From the NCBI RefSeq assembly GCF_029868385.1, contig NZ_JARWNX010000026.1, forward strand, positions 62,001 through 126,000: DNA of 64,000 nt, written 5' to 3'. Made by a program: the position numbers and the translations under genes. Numbering within the stretch: the first letter of the stretch is position 1; each line of letters opens with the position of its first letter. Shown here in pieces: positions 51,423-60,054 of the stretch. Source of the DNA: Nocardia cyriacigeorgica. Its GTDB lineage: Bacteria; Actinomycetota; Actinomycetes; Mycobacteriales; Mycobacteriaceae. The notes under the pieces were generated by a model, which saw only the letters and a program-made list of their open reading frames with translations, was not told where the DNA came from and did no database searches.

Positions 51423-53324
51423 TTACTGCGCGGCCGCCCGGTCGCGAGCCTTACGCCGCGACAACTCACGAGCCCGGTCGTTGGCGGCCAGCGTGACCTT
51501 ACGCACCCGCACCACCTCGGGGGTGACCTCGACGCATTCGTCGGCGGCACAGAACTCCATGGCGCCTTCGAGGTCGAGCTGGAGCGGCTTGGCCAGCGTC
51601 TCCATCACATCGGCCGTGGAGGAGCGCATATTGGTCAGCTTCTTCTCGCGGGTGACGTTGATGTCGAGATCCTCGGCCCGCGGGTTGATGCCGACGACCA
51701 TGCCCTCATAGGTGTCCGCGCCCGGCTCCACGAAGAACTGGCCGCGGTCGGCGAGCTGGATCATGGCGAACGGGGTGACGGTGCCCGCGCGGTCGGAGAC
51801 CAGCGAACCGGTGTGGCGCGCCCGGATCTCCCCCGCCCACGGCGCGTAGCCGTGGAAGACGGCGTTGGCGATGCCGGTGCCGCGGGTTTCGGTGAGGAAG
51901 TCGGTGCGGAACCCGATCAGACCGCGCGAGGGCACGATGAACTCCATGCGCACCCATCCGGCGGCGTGGTTGTTCATCTGGACCATCTTGCCCTTGCGGG
52001 CGGCCAGCAGCTGGGTGATCGCGCCGAGGTACTCGTCGGGGCAGTCGATGGTCAGCTCTTCGTACGGCTCGTGCACCTTGCCGTCGACCTGACGGGTCAC
52101 CACCTGCGGTTTGCCGACGGTCAGCTCGAAGCCCTCACGGCGCATCTGCTCGACCAGGATGGCCAGCGCCAGCTCACCGCGGCCCTGCACCTCCCAGGCG
52201 TCGGGACGGCCGATATCGAGCACGCGCAGCGAGACGTTGCCGACCAGTTCCTGATCCAGCCGCGATTTCACCATGCGGGCGGTCAGTTTGTGGCCCTGCA
52301 CCCGACCGACCAGCGGCGAGGTGTTGGTGCCGATGGTCACCGAGATGGCGGGCTCGTCGACGCTGATGCGCGGCAGCGCCACCGGCTGATCCGGATCGGC
52401 GAGGGTATCGCCGATCATGATCTCCGGGATGCCCGCGACGGCGACGATATCGCCCGCGACGGCCACCTCACCCGGCTGACGCTCGACGCCGATGGTCTGC
52501 AACAGCTCGGTGATCTTGACGTTCTTGATGCCGTCGGCATGCATCCAGGCCACGTTCTGGCCCTTGCGCAGCTCGCCGTTGTGGATGCGGACCAGCGCGA
52601 GACGGCCGAGGAAGGCCGAGGCGTCGAGGTTGGTGACGTGGGCCTGCAACGGTGCGGTCGGATCGCCCTTGGGGGCGGGGATGTTCTCCAGCAGCACCTC
52701 GAACAGGGCGTCGAGGTTTTCCGCGTCGGGGGCCTGACCGTTGTCCGGGGCCACCTTCGACGCCTTGCCCTCACGGCCGGAGGCGTAGAGCACGGGCAGA
52801 TCGAGCGCGAGTTCGGCGGCTTCGGCGGCGTCGTCGTCCAGATCGGAGGCCAGATCGAGCAGCAGATCGTGGCTTTCCTCGACGACCTCGGAGATCCGGG
52901 CATCGGGACGGTCGGTCTTGTTCACCACGAGGATCACCGGCAGCGAGGCCGACAGTGCCTTGCGCAGCACGAACCGGGTCTGCGGCAGCGGGCCCTCGGA
53001 GGCGTCGACCAGCAGCACGACACCGTCGACCATGGACAGACCGCGCTCGACCTCACCGCCGAAGTCGGCGTGGCCGGGGGTATCGATGACATTGATGACG
53101 GTCACCGAGCCGTCGGCATTGTGCCGATGCACCGCGGTGTTCTTGGCGAGAATGGTGATGCCCTTCTCGCGTTCCAGATCGCCGGAGTCCATGACCCGGT
53201 CGACCGGTTCGGCCCGTTCGGCGAAGGCGCCGGATTGGCGGAGCATGGCGTCGACCAACGTCGTTTTACCGTGGTCGACGTGGGCCACGATGGCGACGTT
53301 GCGAAAATCGCGTGCAGACGACAC
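51423..53324 (-). CDS. typA: Ribosome-associated GTPase TypA/BipA
   Basis: GTG 53324 follows AGGAGGAACAAGC and gives 633 residues. The N-terminal GTPase has [20 protein letters not shown] (G1), [12 protein letters not shown] (G3) and VNKTDRPDA (G4). EF-G-like domains III and V and the BipA-specific C-terminal domain ([20 protein letters not shown]) follow. It assists ribosome assembly and stress adaptation. Position matches Rv1165, upstream of lpqW. Confidence 0.95.
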   Translation of the reverse strand: MSSARDFRNVAIVAHVDHGKTTLVDAMLRQSGAFAERAEPVDRVMDSGDLEREKGITILAKNTAVHRHNADGSVTVINVIDTPGHADFGGEVERGLSMVDGVVLLVDASEGPLPQTRFVLRKALSASLPVILVVNKTDRPDARISEVVEESHDLLLDLASDLDDDAAEAAELALDLPVLYASGREGKASKVAPDNGQAPDAENLDALFEVLLENIPAPKGDPTAPLQAHVTNLDASAFLGRLALVRIHNGELRKGQNVAWMHADGIKNVKITELLQTIGVERQPGEVAVAGDIVAVAGIPEIMIGDTLADPDQPVALPRISVDEPAISVTIGTNTSPLVGRVQGHKLTARMVKSRLDQELVGNVSLRVLDIGRPDAWEVQGRGELALAILVEQMRREGFELTVGKPQVVTRQVDGKVHEPYEELTIDCPDEYLGAITQLLAARKGKMVQMNNHAAGWVRMEFIVPSRGLIGFRTDFLTETRGTGIANAVFHGYAPWAGEIRARHTGSLVSDRAGTVTPFAMIQLADRGQFFVEPGADTYEGMVVGINPRAEDLDINVTREKKLTNMRSSTADVMETLAKPLQLDLEGAMEFCAADECVEVTPEVVRVRKVTLAANDRARELSRRKARDRAAAQ

Positions 53325-53476
53325 GCTTGTTCCTCCTGCTGTTGGGTAGATGGTGGCGACGGTGCTCTGCAAACAGGTGGAGAATGGAACTCACCGGGCA
53401 TCGCGGCCAGATACACCCTACCGGCACCCAGGTGCACCTGAGATCCCACATTCGACTAAGGGTAGGCTTACTCGCC

Positions 53477-53653
53477 ATGGGTAAGGTCAAGGCAAAGAAG
53501 GTGTCGAGCCTCAAGCCGAAGAAGAAGTGCTGTCGGAAAAAGACGCGCTGTCTGAAGTGCCCTGTGGTCATCATGCGGATGAAACGCCTGGAAGCGGCCG
53601 GTGTGAGCGGTAAGGATCTGAAAAAGGGTTTGAAGAAGGCGCGCGCGGCCTGA
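53477..53653 (+). CDS. Small basic Cys-rich protein (58 aa)
   Basis: ATG 53477 gives MGKVKAKKVSSLKPKKKCCR then KKTRCLKCPVVIMRMKRLEA and a Lys-rich helix. It has four Cys in a CC-x5-C-x2-C arrangement within a strongly basic protein. A zinc- or nucleic-acid-binding role is likely from composition, possibly ribosome-associated; not established. It is divergent from typA, a ribosome GTPase, by about 150 nt and precedes phhB. I believe homologs exist in other mycolata at the same place. Confidence 0.75.
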   Translation: MGKVKAKKVSSLKPKKKCCRKKTRCLKCPVVIMRMKRLEAAGVSGKDLKKGLKKARAA

Positions 53654-53714
53654 ACGATCCGAACGATTTGCCGACCCCGGCCATGATCGTGCGCAACCGG
53701 GGTACAACGAGACA

Positions 53715-54014
53715 ATGACCACTACGCCATTACTCTCCGATACGGAAATATCCGAAGCGCTGGCCTCGCTACCCGAGTGGAGCCGTTCCGGGGATTCCAT
53801 CTCCCGCACGATCAAAGCGGCCACTTTCCCCGCCGGTATCGAACTGGTGCGCCGGGTCGCCGTCGCGGCCGAAGCCGCCGACCATCACCCCGATATCGAT
53901 ATCCGCTGGCGCAATGTCAGCTTCACTCTGTCGACGCACAGCGAAGGCGGACTCACCGCGCGGGATGTGGCGATGGCGCAGGAGATCGATCGGCTGGCCG
54001 CCTCGTCCGGGTGA
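53715..54014 (+). CDS. phhB: Pterin-4a-carbinolamine dehydratase
   Basis: The 99-residue protein has the PCD signature AEAADHHPDIDIRWRNVSFT followed by LSTHSEGGLTARDVAMAQEI; the His pair and Asp are the catalytic core. It recycles 4a-hydroxytetrahydropterin. Corresponds to Rv1159A. Its last 62 nt overlap the 3' end of the convergent pimE gene. Confidence 0.93.
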   Translation: MTTTPLLSDTEISEALASLPEWSRSGDSISRTIKAATFPAGIELVRRVAVAAEAADHHPDIDIRWRNVSFTLSTHSEGGLTARDVAMAQEIDRLAASSG

Positions 54015-55251
54015 GCAGCCGCGGGGTGCAGATGATCCAGACCAGCATCGCGAGCACCCCGATCACATCGACGGTCCCGAGCCAGGACAGCACCCACGGC
54101 CGCGGGATGGTCCAGATCGAATCCTGGAAGAACGACAGCACCCATGGCGCGCCGACCAGCGCGGTCACCAACCAGTACCCGGCGAAGACGCGCGCGCCCG
54201 GCAGTTCGCGCAGCGGCCCGTACAGCAGCCACAGCACCGTCGGCAGCAGCCACACCCAATGATGCGACCAGGAGATCGGCGAGATCAGCAGCCCGAACAG
54301 CTGCACCATCAGCAGGGTGCCGAGCCGGTCGTCGGGTCCGAGCGCGCGCCAGGCGAACACCGCGAGCACCGCGACAAGGGCCACCGAGGCCAGCCACCAC
54401 GGTCCGGTTTCGACGTCGTGGCCGAGCAGGCGGCTCAGCGCACCGCGCAGCGACTGATTCCAGACCGAGCCGACCGGGCCGATCCGGTCGGCGTCACCGA
54501 GCAGGGTGCCGAAATAGCGGCGGGTCTCACCGGCCGAGATGAGGAAGCTGAGCCCGACCGTCGCGCCGAAGACGGCCGCCGACCACGCCACCGTCATCCA
54601 GCGTCGTCGCGCGAGAAAATACAGCCCGCTGATCGCCGGGGTGAGTTTGATACCGGCGACGACGCCGACCAGCGTTCCCGAAATCCACCAGCGCGAGCTG
54701 CGCACCGCGAGCATCACCGCGAACACCAGGAACACATTGACCTGGCCGTAGTCCATCGTGGTGCGCACAGGTTCGAGCCACAGCCCGATCGCGGTCCAGG
54801 TGATCGAGGCGGTGCGCCAGCGCGGCTCCCGCGCCGCCTCGGCCCCGAGCAGCAGTTCCAGCGCGATACGCACGATGCCGTAGAGCGCGGCGGCGATCGC
54901 CAGCAGCCAGGCGATGGCGACCAGCGTGAACGGCAGATAGTGCAGCGGGAAGAAGACCACCGCGGCGAAGGGCGGATAGGTGAACGGCAGCGGGAAATCC
55001 GGGGTCTTCTCCGCGTAGGTGAAGTCGTAGAGCTTATCGGTGAGCAGGGCAGCGGAGCCGTCGACGTAGACGTGCAGGTCGACCAGGTTCATTCCGTTCG
55101 GCGCGAACAGCATCCACAGCAGCCGGGCGAGGACCGTCGCGGCGAGCGCGGCCACCGCCAGGCGGGTGTGGGTGGCCCAGCGGTGCGGTTCGGCCGATCG
55201 GGCGGGCACGGCGGGCGGGCGTACGTCCGTCCGAGCGCTCTGCTGGTTCAA
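53953..55251 (-). CDS. pimE: GT-C mannosyltransferase PimE-like
   Basis: The 432-residue protein has about 11 hydrophobic segments. The GT87-type loop after the first helix reads MNLVDLHVYVDGSAALLTDK, LYDFTYAEKTPDFPLPFTYP, where the first Asp aligns with the catalytic Asp of PimE. PimE adds an alpha-1,2-mannose from polyprenyl-phosphomannose to PIM4 to build PIM5/PIM6. The apparent start is TTG 55251 with a weak ribosome-binding site and no better in-frame ATG or GTG nearby. Together with lpqW this is a PIM/LAM locus (Rv1159). Confidence 0.88.
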   Translation of the reverse strand: MNQQSARTDVRPPAVPARSAEPHRWATHTRLAVAALAATVLARLLWMLFAPNGMNLVDLHVYVDGSAALLTDKLYDFTYAEKTPDFPLPFTYPPFAAVVFFPLHYLPFTLVAIAWLLAIAAALYGIVRIALELLLGAEAAREPRWRTASITWTAIGLWLEPVRTTMDYGQVNVFLVFAVMLAVRSSRWWISGTLVGVVAGIKLTPAISGLYFLARRRWMTVAWSAAVFGATVGLSFLISAGETRRYFGTLLGDADRIGPVGSVWNQSLRGALSRLLGHDVETGPWWLASVALVAVLAVFAWRALGPDDRLGTLLMVQLFGLLISPISWSHHWVWLLPTVLWLLYGPLRELPGARVFAGYWLVTALVGAPWVLSFFQDSIWTIPRPWVLSWLGTVDVIGVLAMLVWIICTPRLLTRTRRPADRSPAPSPHPAR

Positions 55252-55387
55252 ATGCGGGACTTTCGGAGTCGGGCCGAGATCGCGCGGTTCGGCGATTCAT
55301 CGGCCTGGAACGGAAGGCTCCGACTACATTAACCGCAGCACAGGTCGGCGCCTCGCCGCCCTGGCACACTCAACCCCCGCACCACAA

Positions 55388-55419
55388 GTAACATTTGCAT
55401 CAACATTCACACCCGTAAC
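55388..55419. promoter_or_regulatory. GTAAC-type repeats in the 323-nt gap before the secreted Ala/Pro protein
   Basis: The gap 55252-55574 contains no gene. An AT-rich stretch holds GTAAC (55388-55392), ATCAAC (55399-55404), TTCAC (55406-55410) and GTAAC (55415-55419), with spacings of 11 and 9 nt. These resemble the repeats before the two transglycosylase genes. They probably lie in the promoter of the 55575 gene. No other recognisable signal was seen in the gap. Confidence 0.35.
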
Positions 55420-55574
55420 ACGGATCGGCGCTACCTTCTGATAACACGTTCGTCCACGGCGCGCATTTCCGGCACTGCTGCTGTACAACGTGCGGTGTTG
55501 TCCTTAGAGTGACCCCCGAAACGACGGCTTTTCAGCGTCGCCCAGATGTACCCGAGGTAAGGACGGCAAGACCA

Positions 55575-56351
55575 GTGCTTCGCACCCGAGGATCGCGGAT
55601 CGCCTTGTCCGCGCTCGCCATTGCGGCGAGTGCCATGATCGCCGCGCCCGCGACAACCGTCGCGGCCCCGGCCCCGGCGCCCGCCGCGGTGCCGAACAGC
55701 GTCCCCATGGTTCCCGAGGGCGTCCCTGTCGACGCGCTCGCCGCCCTGACGCCTGCCATCGTCGGCCAGATCGCGGCCGCCAATACCGCGAGCCCGCAGG
55801 CCGCGCTGCTCGACCAGGCCAAAGCCCTGCTGGCCACGCTGAATCTGCCGCCGCAGATCAAGTCGACGCTGGAACGCATCATCAAGTTCCTCGACGGCAG
55901 CGGCGGCGGTGGCCCCGAGCTACCGGAGCAGGGACCGGCCATCGCACAGTTCCTGTACCCGACCATCGGTAAGGGCTGCATTTCCGACTCCGCCGATTCG
56001 GTCGGCACCGCGCTCGCGGTTCCCGGCCCGGCCCAGCTGCCCCCGCCGGGACCGCAGGTCGGCCAGACCGGCTTCGTGTTCACCGCGCTCGGCACCAAAT
56101 CGCCGACCGATGTGCAGAACCCGCCGATGACGGTGCAGTGGCTCAACCTCGACACCCGCCAGTCCGGTGTGCAGGCGCTGACCAATGAGGCCAAGATCAA
56201 CCCGGATGGCCCGGCCACCCTGTCCGCCATCGCGAACACCGGTTCCGGCCGGATCGTCGCGGTGGTCGGTGGCTCGCTGACCACCCAGGCCGCCGACGCC
56301 GCACCGCGCACCTGCAACTTCCTGCCGACGCTCGGCTTCTTCACCGTCTGA
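55575..56351 (+). CDS. Secreted Ala/Pro-rich protein (Rv1157c-like)
   Basis: GTG 55575 has GAGGTAAGGA upstream and gives a 258-residue precursor with a clean signal peptide (MLRTRGSRIALSALAIAASA, then MIAAPATTVAAPAPA); the frame is open to 55509. The mature protein has a helical N-terminal half (ALTPAIVGQIAAANTASPQA) and a C-terminal half with two Cys (GKGCISDSAD and PRTCNFLP) that could form a disulfide. No enzyme motif is seen. The position next to pimE matches Rv1157c. It is followed by a strong terminator. Confidence 0.8.
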   Translation: MLRTRGSRIALSALAIAASAMIAAPATTVAAPAPAPAAVPNSVPMVPEGVPVDALAALTPAIVGQIAAANTASPQAALLDQAKALLATLNLPPQIKSTLERIIKFLDGSGGGGPELPEQGPAIAQFLYPTIGKGCISDSADSVGTALAVPGPAQLPPPGPQVGQTGFVFTALGTKSPTDVQNPPMTVQWLNLDTRQSGVQALTNEAKINPDGPATLSAIANTGSGRIVAVVGGSLTTQAADAAPRTCNFLPTLGFFTV

Positions 56352-56364
56352 CGTCCGCATCTTC

Positions 56365-56395
56365 GAGGCCCCGGCAGCATCGCTGCCGGGGCCTC
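56365..56395. terminator. Perfect 14-bp hairpin terminator
   Basis: GAGGCCCCGGCAGC (56365-56378) pairs with GCTGCCGGGGCCTC (56382-56395) around a 3-nt ATC loop, 13 nt after the stop codon of the secreted Ala/Pro protein gene. Confidence 0.85.
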
Positions 56396-56466
56396 GTCGT
56401 GCACTGCGGCACCTCGATTGCCCGAGCCTCTCCCGAACCGCACCGCGGCTGTGGTAGACCGAAGCA

Positions 56467-56826
56467 ATGGCGACTATCGAGCGTTCGATGAAGTCCCGCG
56501 ATTCGGTGCGCAGCAGGCGCTCGCGCCGGTCGATTCTGTCCATCCGGTCCGAGGGTTCGATCCTGTCCATCGGCTCGGCCTATTCGATCCTGTCCATCGG
56601 CAGCGTCGGATCGGTGCTGTCGATCGGATCGGTGGGATCGTTCGCCTCGGTGATCTCGTCGGGGTCCTTCGCCAGCCTCGGTTCGGCCCTGTCCGGGCTG
56701 TCGCGCTGGTCGCTGTTGTCCTGGCTGGGCAACAATGCGGCGCCGGAGACCAGGCCCACGCTGCGGGTGGTTCCCGATGACGAGCCGGATCTACGGGTCG
56801 CGCCGGTCTGCCACTGCCAGACGTAG
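56467..56826 (+). CDS. Ser/Ile nonapeptide-repeat protein
   Basis: The 119-residue protein starts with a basic, Ser/Arg-rich leader (residues 1-21). Six 9-residue repeats of the form S-[IVF]-[LA]-S-[IVL]-x-S-x-x follow: SILSIRSEG (22-30), SILSIGSAY, SILSIGSVG, SVLSIGSVG, SFASVISSG and SFASLGSAL (67-75). A hydrophobic segment with Trp (SRWSLLSWLG) and a polar tail ending in two Cys (VCHCQT) complete it. Strict alternation of small/Ser and hydrophobic residues suggests a beta-solenoid or amyloid-like stack. No signal peptide or clear membrane helix is seen. I know no named family with this repeat. It stands alone after a terminator. Confidence 0.65.
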   Translation: MATIERSMKSRDSVRSRRSRRSILSIRSEGSILSIGSAYSILSIGSVGSVLSIGSVGSFASVISSGSFASLGSALSGLSRWSLLSWLGNNAAPETRPTLRVVPDDEPDLRVAPVCHCQT

Positions 56827-57023
56827 CGGCCGCTGCCGGACTCGACGGCCACCAGGCATTGCGGACACGGCGGGGCTCGCCGGCTACCAGGTATAGCGGG
56901 CGCGGCCGGACGTAGCCGGACACCAGACATAGCAGCCACGGCCGAGCGTCGCGTACACCAGCCAGGGCGACCGCTGGCGCCGTAGCGGACACCGCCAGAC
57001 GTAACCCGGGCCCGCGAACGGAT

Positions 57024-57743
57024 TTACCAGGCCCCGTATTCGGCGGTGAGCACGTTGTTCAGGTCGACGCCGATGCCGTCGATGGTGCGGTCGTCGATCT
57101 CGAACTGGTGCAGATGGGCCGCCGCGTTCACATGCCCCTCCGGTGTGCCCCAATCATGCTGCCAGTACCAGGAACCGAGGCCCGCGGCGACGGCGAGGTC
57201 GATGGTGGGTGAGTTCGCGTAGACCCCGGTGTTCTCTCGTCCGAGGACGGCGTGCCAGCCGAGCAGATAGGGCGCGATCATGGTGGCGAAGTCGGCGGCG
57301 GAGGGGTTGTCGTCGATCGAGGCGTAGATCGGCACGCCCTCGGGGCCACCGGCGGCCAGATGCAGTTCTAGGCCGCGTTCGGCATGGCGCTTGCCTGCTT
57401 CCAGGCCACCGCGCCAGTCGGCAGTGGGCCCTTTGCCGAACTGGTAGCAGGACACGATGGCCAGTCCGGCCGAGTCGAGGTCCTCGACTTCGGCGGCGCG
57501 CAGCGGTTTGCCTTCCATCCATTCGGCGCCGGGGCGTCGGTCGGAGACGTAGCGGATGACGCCGATATGGCCCGCGTCCCGGATGGCGGCGGCGGAGGGG
57601 ACTCCGGCGGCGTAGTCGACGAGCGTGCCGAGGGAATCGGCGGCGGCCGGTGCGGCTTTGAGGGTGGTGGCTCCGAGCGAACCGACCACGGCCGCGGCGG
57701 CGGCATAGCCGAACAGATCACGCCGGGACAGAGATGAACGCAT
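57024..57743 (-). CDS. Tat-exported DUF1906 glycoside-hydrolase-like protein
   Basis: ATG 57743 follows AAGGAG and gives 239 residues. The leader has the twin-arginine motif SRRDLFGYAAAAAVVGSLGA, so export is by Tat. The mature TIM-barrel-like domain has LVDYAAGVPSAAAIRDAGHI, GVIRYVSDRRPG, IVSCYQFGKGPTADW and GVPIYASIDDNPSAADF, as in the DUF1906 / Rv2525c family. That family is thought to act on cell-wall glycans. A close C-terminal match (WQHDWGTPEG, HLHQFEI) supports the call. The gene stands alone. Confidence 0.85.
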   Translation of the reverse strand: MRSSLSRRDLFGYAAAAAVVGSLGATTLKAAPAAADSLGTLVDYAAGVPSAAAIRDAGHIGVIRYVSDRRPGAEWMEGKPLRAAEVEDLDSAGLAIVSCYQFGKGPTADWRGGLEAGKRHAERGLELHLAAGGPEGVPIYASIDDNPSAADFATMIAPYLLGWHAVLGRENTGVYANSPTIDLAVAAGLGSWYWQHDWGTPEGHVNAAAHLHQFEIDDRTIDGIGVDLNNVLTAEYGAW

Positions 57744-57914
57744 CGCAGGACTCCTTCGCGCCCCCCGACCGGCACTGGCAAGCGTGCCCGGCGCACCTTC
57801 CCCAAGTGTCACTCGCGCGCCGGGGGCCTCGAACGTGAACTCATTTCACCACATTCACATACGAATCGCCAGACTCACCGGGCACTTTCACCACTTCCGC
57901 CACAGCGGTATCGT

Positions 57915-59099
57915 TCAGACGGTGCCGTCGATGCGCGCGGCCACATCGATCGTGCGTCCGGCCGGGTCGGCCAGTTCCTTGCGCACGACCTGCGCGACCT
58001 GCGCGATGACCTGTTTGCGGATACCGGCCAGCACGCCGAGGGTGGCCGCGCGCATACCGACCGCGCTGAACTCGAGCCGGATATCGCCGCGGTCCGGCGG
58101 CGGCACATCGATGACGATCAGCAGCGGATCGGCTGCTCGCGCGGTGAGTACCAGCGGTATGCGCACATCGGCGCGGTAGCGGTTGGCCTTGAGCACATCG
58201 ACGGTGATGTCGAGCCACACCGGCAGCAGCAGATCGAAGACGACCTCGGACCGATCGGGGTCGGTGCGCGGCCGTTCGGTGAGTTCGGGCAGTCGCACGG
58301 CGCCGCGCACGGTCACCGTCGCCGAGTCCCGTGGCCCGGTGCGCAACGGCCCCACCTCGATCGGGCGGCCGGACAGGCCCCGCACCACATCGAAAACACG
58401 GTCGCGGGTGACGATCAGCGGGAAGAACCGGTGGCCGAACTCGTCGTAGCCGATCCATTCGAATTCAGCGGCCCCGCGATGCGGCGACGGCGTACCGGCG
58501 ACCATCGATTCCACGTCGAAGACCCGTGAACGCACTGCCTGCGGGTCGGCGAGCATGGCGTTGACGCGGTTTGCGACCTCGCGTTGCAGCACTCCGGCCA
58601 CCGGGTCCAGCAGCCATTCACCGGCGGAGTCCACGGCCTGCGCACGCAACACCACGCTGACGTCCGCGGGCCGGATGGGCGGAATATCGATGACGATGAG
58701 CAGCGGCGCCGCGGTGCGCGCGTGCAGGGTCATATCGATCGCGACGACCGTCTCCAGGCGCAGTTTCTTGCCACCGAGCAGCACTTTCACCGCCAGCGAG
58801 ACCGGAACCCGCATCTCGAAGGTGACGTGTGGTCCGCTGCGAACCACCACCGGTCGGCCCACTTTGCCCTCGGCGACCAAACCGGCCAGACCGGCGGGCC
58901 CCACCGAGAACGGACCGAATTTCATGCCCTTACCGGCGATACCGGCGACCGCGGCCTCGATCCGGTCGGTCGTCACCGCATGGGTGACGAAACGTTCGCC
59001 GAATTCGGCGTAGTCGATCCAGGACGGACCCTTGCGCGCGTGCTCTATCGGCTGCATAAGACGTTCCGAAACCCTCACCTCCAACGGACTGTTCGACAC
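57915..59099 (-). CDS. Protein with two copies of an unassigned ~180-residue domain
   Basis: The 394-residue protein is an internal duplication. Unit A (about 25-200) has WIDYAEFGERFVTHAVTTDR and LHARTAAPLLIVIDIPPIRP. Unit B (about 213-394) has WIGYDEFGHRFFPLIVTRDR and LTARAADPLLIVIDVPPPDR, offset 193 residues. Each unit alternates beta segments and ends in a helix with REVANRVNAML or RKQVIAQVAQVVRKEL. The layout recalls lipid-binding TULIP or DUF2993-type folds, but there is no signal peptide. I do not recognise the family; a lipid or hydrophobic ligand carrier is speculative. Confidence 0.7.
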   Translation of the reverse strand: MSNSPLEVRVSERLMQPIEHARKGPSWIDYAEFGERFVTHAVTTDRIEAAVAGIAGKGMKFGPFSVGPAGLAGLVAEGKVGRPVVVRSGPHVTFEMRVPVSLAVKVLLGGKKLRLETVVAIDMTLHARTAAPLLIVIDIPPIRPADVSVVLRAQAVDSAGEWLLDPVAGVLQREVANRVNAMLADPQAVRSRVFDVESMVAGTPSPHRGAAEFEWIGYDEFGHRFFPLIVTRDRVFDVVRGLSGRPIEVGPLRTGPRDSATVTVRGAVRLPELTERPRTDPDRSEVVFDLLLPVWLDITVDVLKANRYRADVRIPLVLTARAADPLLIVIDVPPPDRGDIRLEFSAVGMRAATLGVLAGIRKQVIAQVAQVVRKELADPAGRTIDVAARIDGTV

Positions 59100-59325
59100 G
59101 CTACGCGATGTGGGTGACCAGCAGACCGCACGTGGGTGACGGCCATGTCATGAGATGAGTGATCCCCGTCCTGCCGATGAGGGGACAGCAGGACAGGGAT
59201 CGGCGGTGGCGCTGCCGGGCGCCTCCGCGGTACATGCTAGGCGGCGATACCGTCGGCGACGAGCCCTTCTTTGTGTCCGAAGCACTTTCGCGCGCCCCGA
59301 TTCGCCGCCAGCGCACTCGACCGGC

Positions 59326-59952
59326 TCAGATCCGGCCGTAGCCGACCACGCCCGGCACCTCGGCGACGGCGAAACGATGCATGCTCACCGCACCGAATTC
59401 ATTCCCACCGATGGTGGTCACCACGCCGTCGTCGGTGGTCAGCACGATATTGGTGTGCTGGGTGAAGGGGCTGCCATCGCTGTAGAGCAGCACATCGCCG
59501 GTGCGCGGCAGGTATCCGGCCTCGAACGGGACGAACCGGCCCGCGCCCTGGTAGTACTCCTGCAATGTGTACACACCGGGGATCCGCCACGACCCCGAGT
59601 TCGGATTGGCCAGCGGCAGGCCCGCTTCGCGCATGACCCAGCTGACGAAATCGGCGCACCACGGCTCGGTCACGCCTTCGGCGTATTTCGGCCCGTCCCC
59701 CGGATCGGCGAACTCCTGCCGCAACACCGCGACCACCGCGGCCTGTCCCGGGTCCAGTGCCGTCGTATCGATCTCGGGGAATTCGGTGATCCGCTCCCCG
59801 ACGACCGCAGGGCCGGGGCCCCGCTCCTGCCACCACCACACCCCGGCCACGCCCGCGACGATCGCCAGGACGACCACCGATCCGATGATCACCCACCCGA
59901 GTCCCCGTCGATCCGTTCGCATCGGCGTCGATGCTGTTCCCCGCTCCGCCAT
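59326..59952 (-). CDS. Membrane-anchored CHAP-domain amidase/endopeptidase
   Basis: The 208-residue protein has one N-terminal transmembrane helix (GWVIIGSVVVLAIVAGVAGV), then a CHAP-like papain fold. The catalytic Cys is in TEPWCADFVSWVMREAGLPL, and the His in FTQHTNIVLTTDDGVVTTIG. CHAP enzymes cleave peptidoglycan peptides or the amide to muramic acid. The active site faces the cell wall. There is a moderate ribosome-binding site (GGAG) before ATG 59952. It is separated from the MFS gene upstream by about 100 nt. Confidence 0.85.
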   Translation of the reverse strand: MAERGTASTPMRTDRRGLGWVIIGSVVVLAIVAGVAGVWWWQERGPGPAVVGERITEFPEIDTTALDPGQAAVVAVLRQEFADPGDGPKYAEGVTEPWCADFVSWVMREAGLPLANPNSGSWRIPGVYTLQEYYQGAGRFVPFEAGYLPRTGDVLLYSDGSPFTQHTNIVLTTDDGVVTTIGGNEFGAVSMHRFAVAEVPGVVGYGRI

Positions 59953-60054
59953 ATCGGCTCCATTCGTTCGCGAGCCGATTCGGCTCTCGAACTGTTAGAC
60001 GTACCGACGGGCCCGCGGGTTCCCGGCCGTGGTCGACGAGGGCCGCGGCTCGGC

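Noticed and set aside
51108..53441. 777-codon plus-strand open frame over typA
   Set aside because: Antisense shadow of typA.
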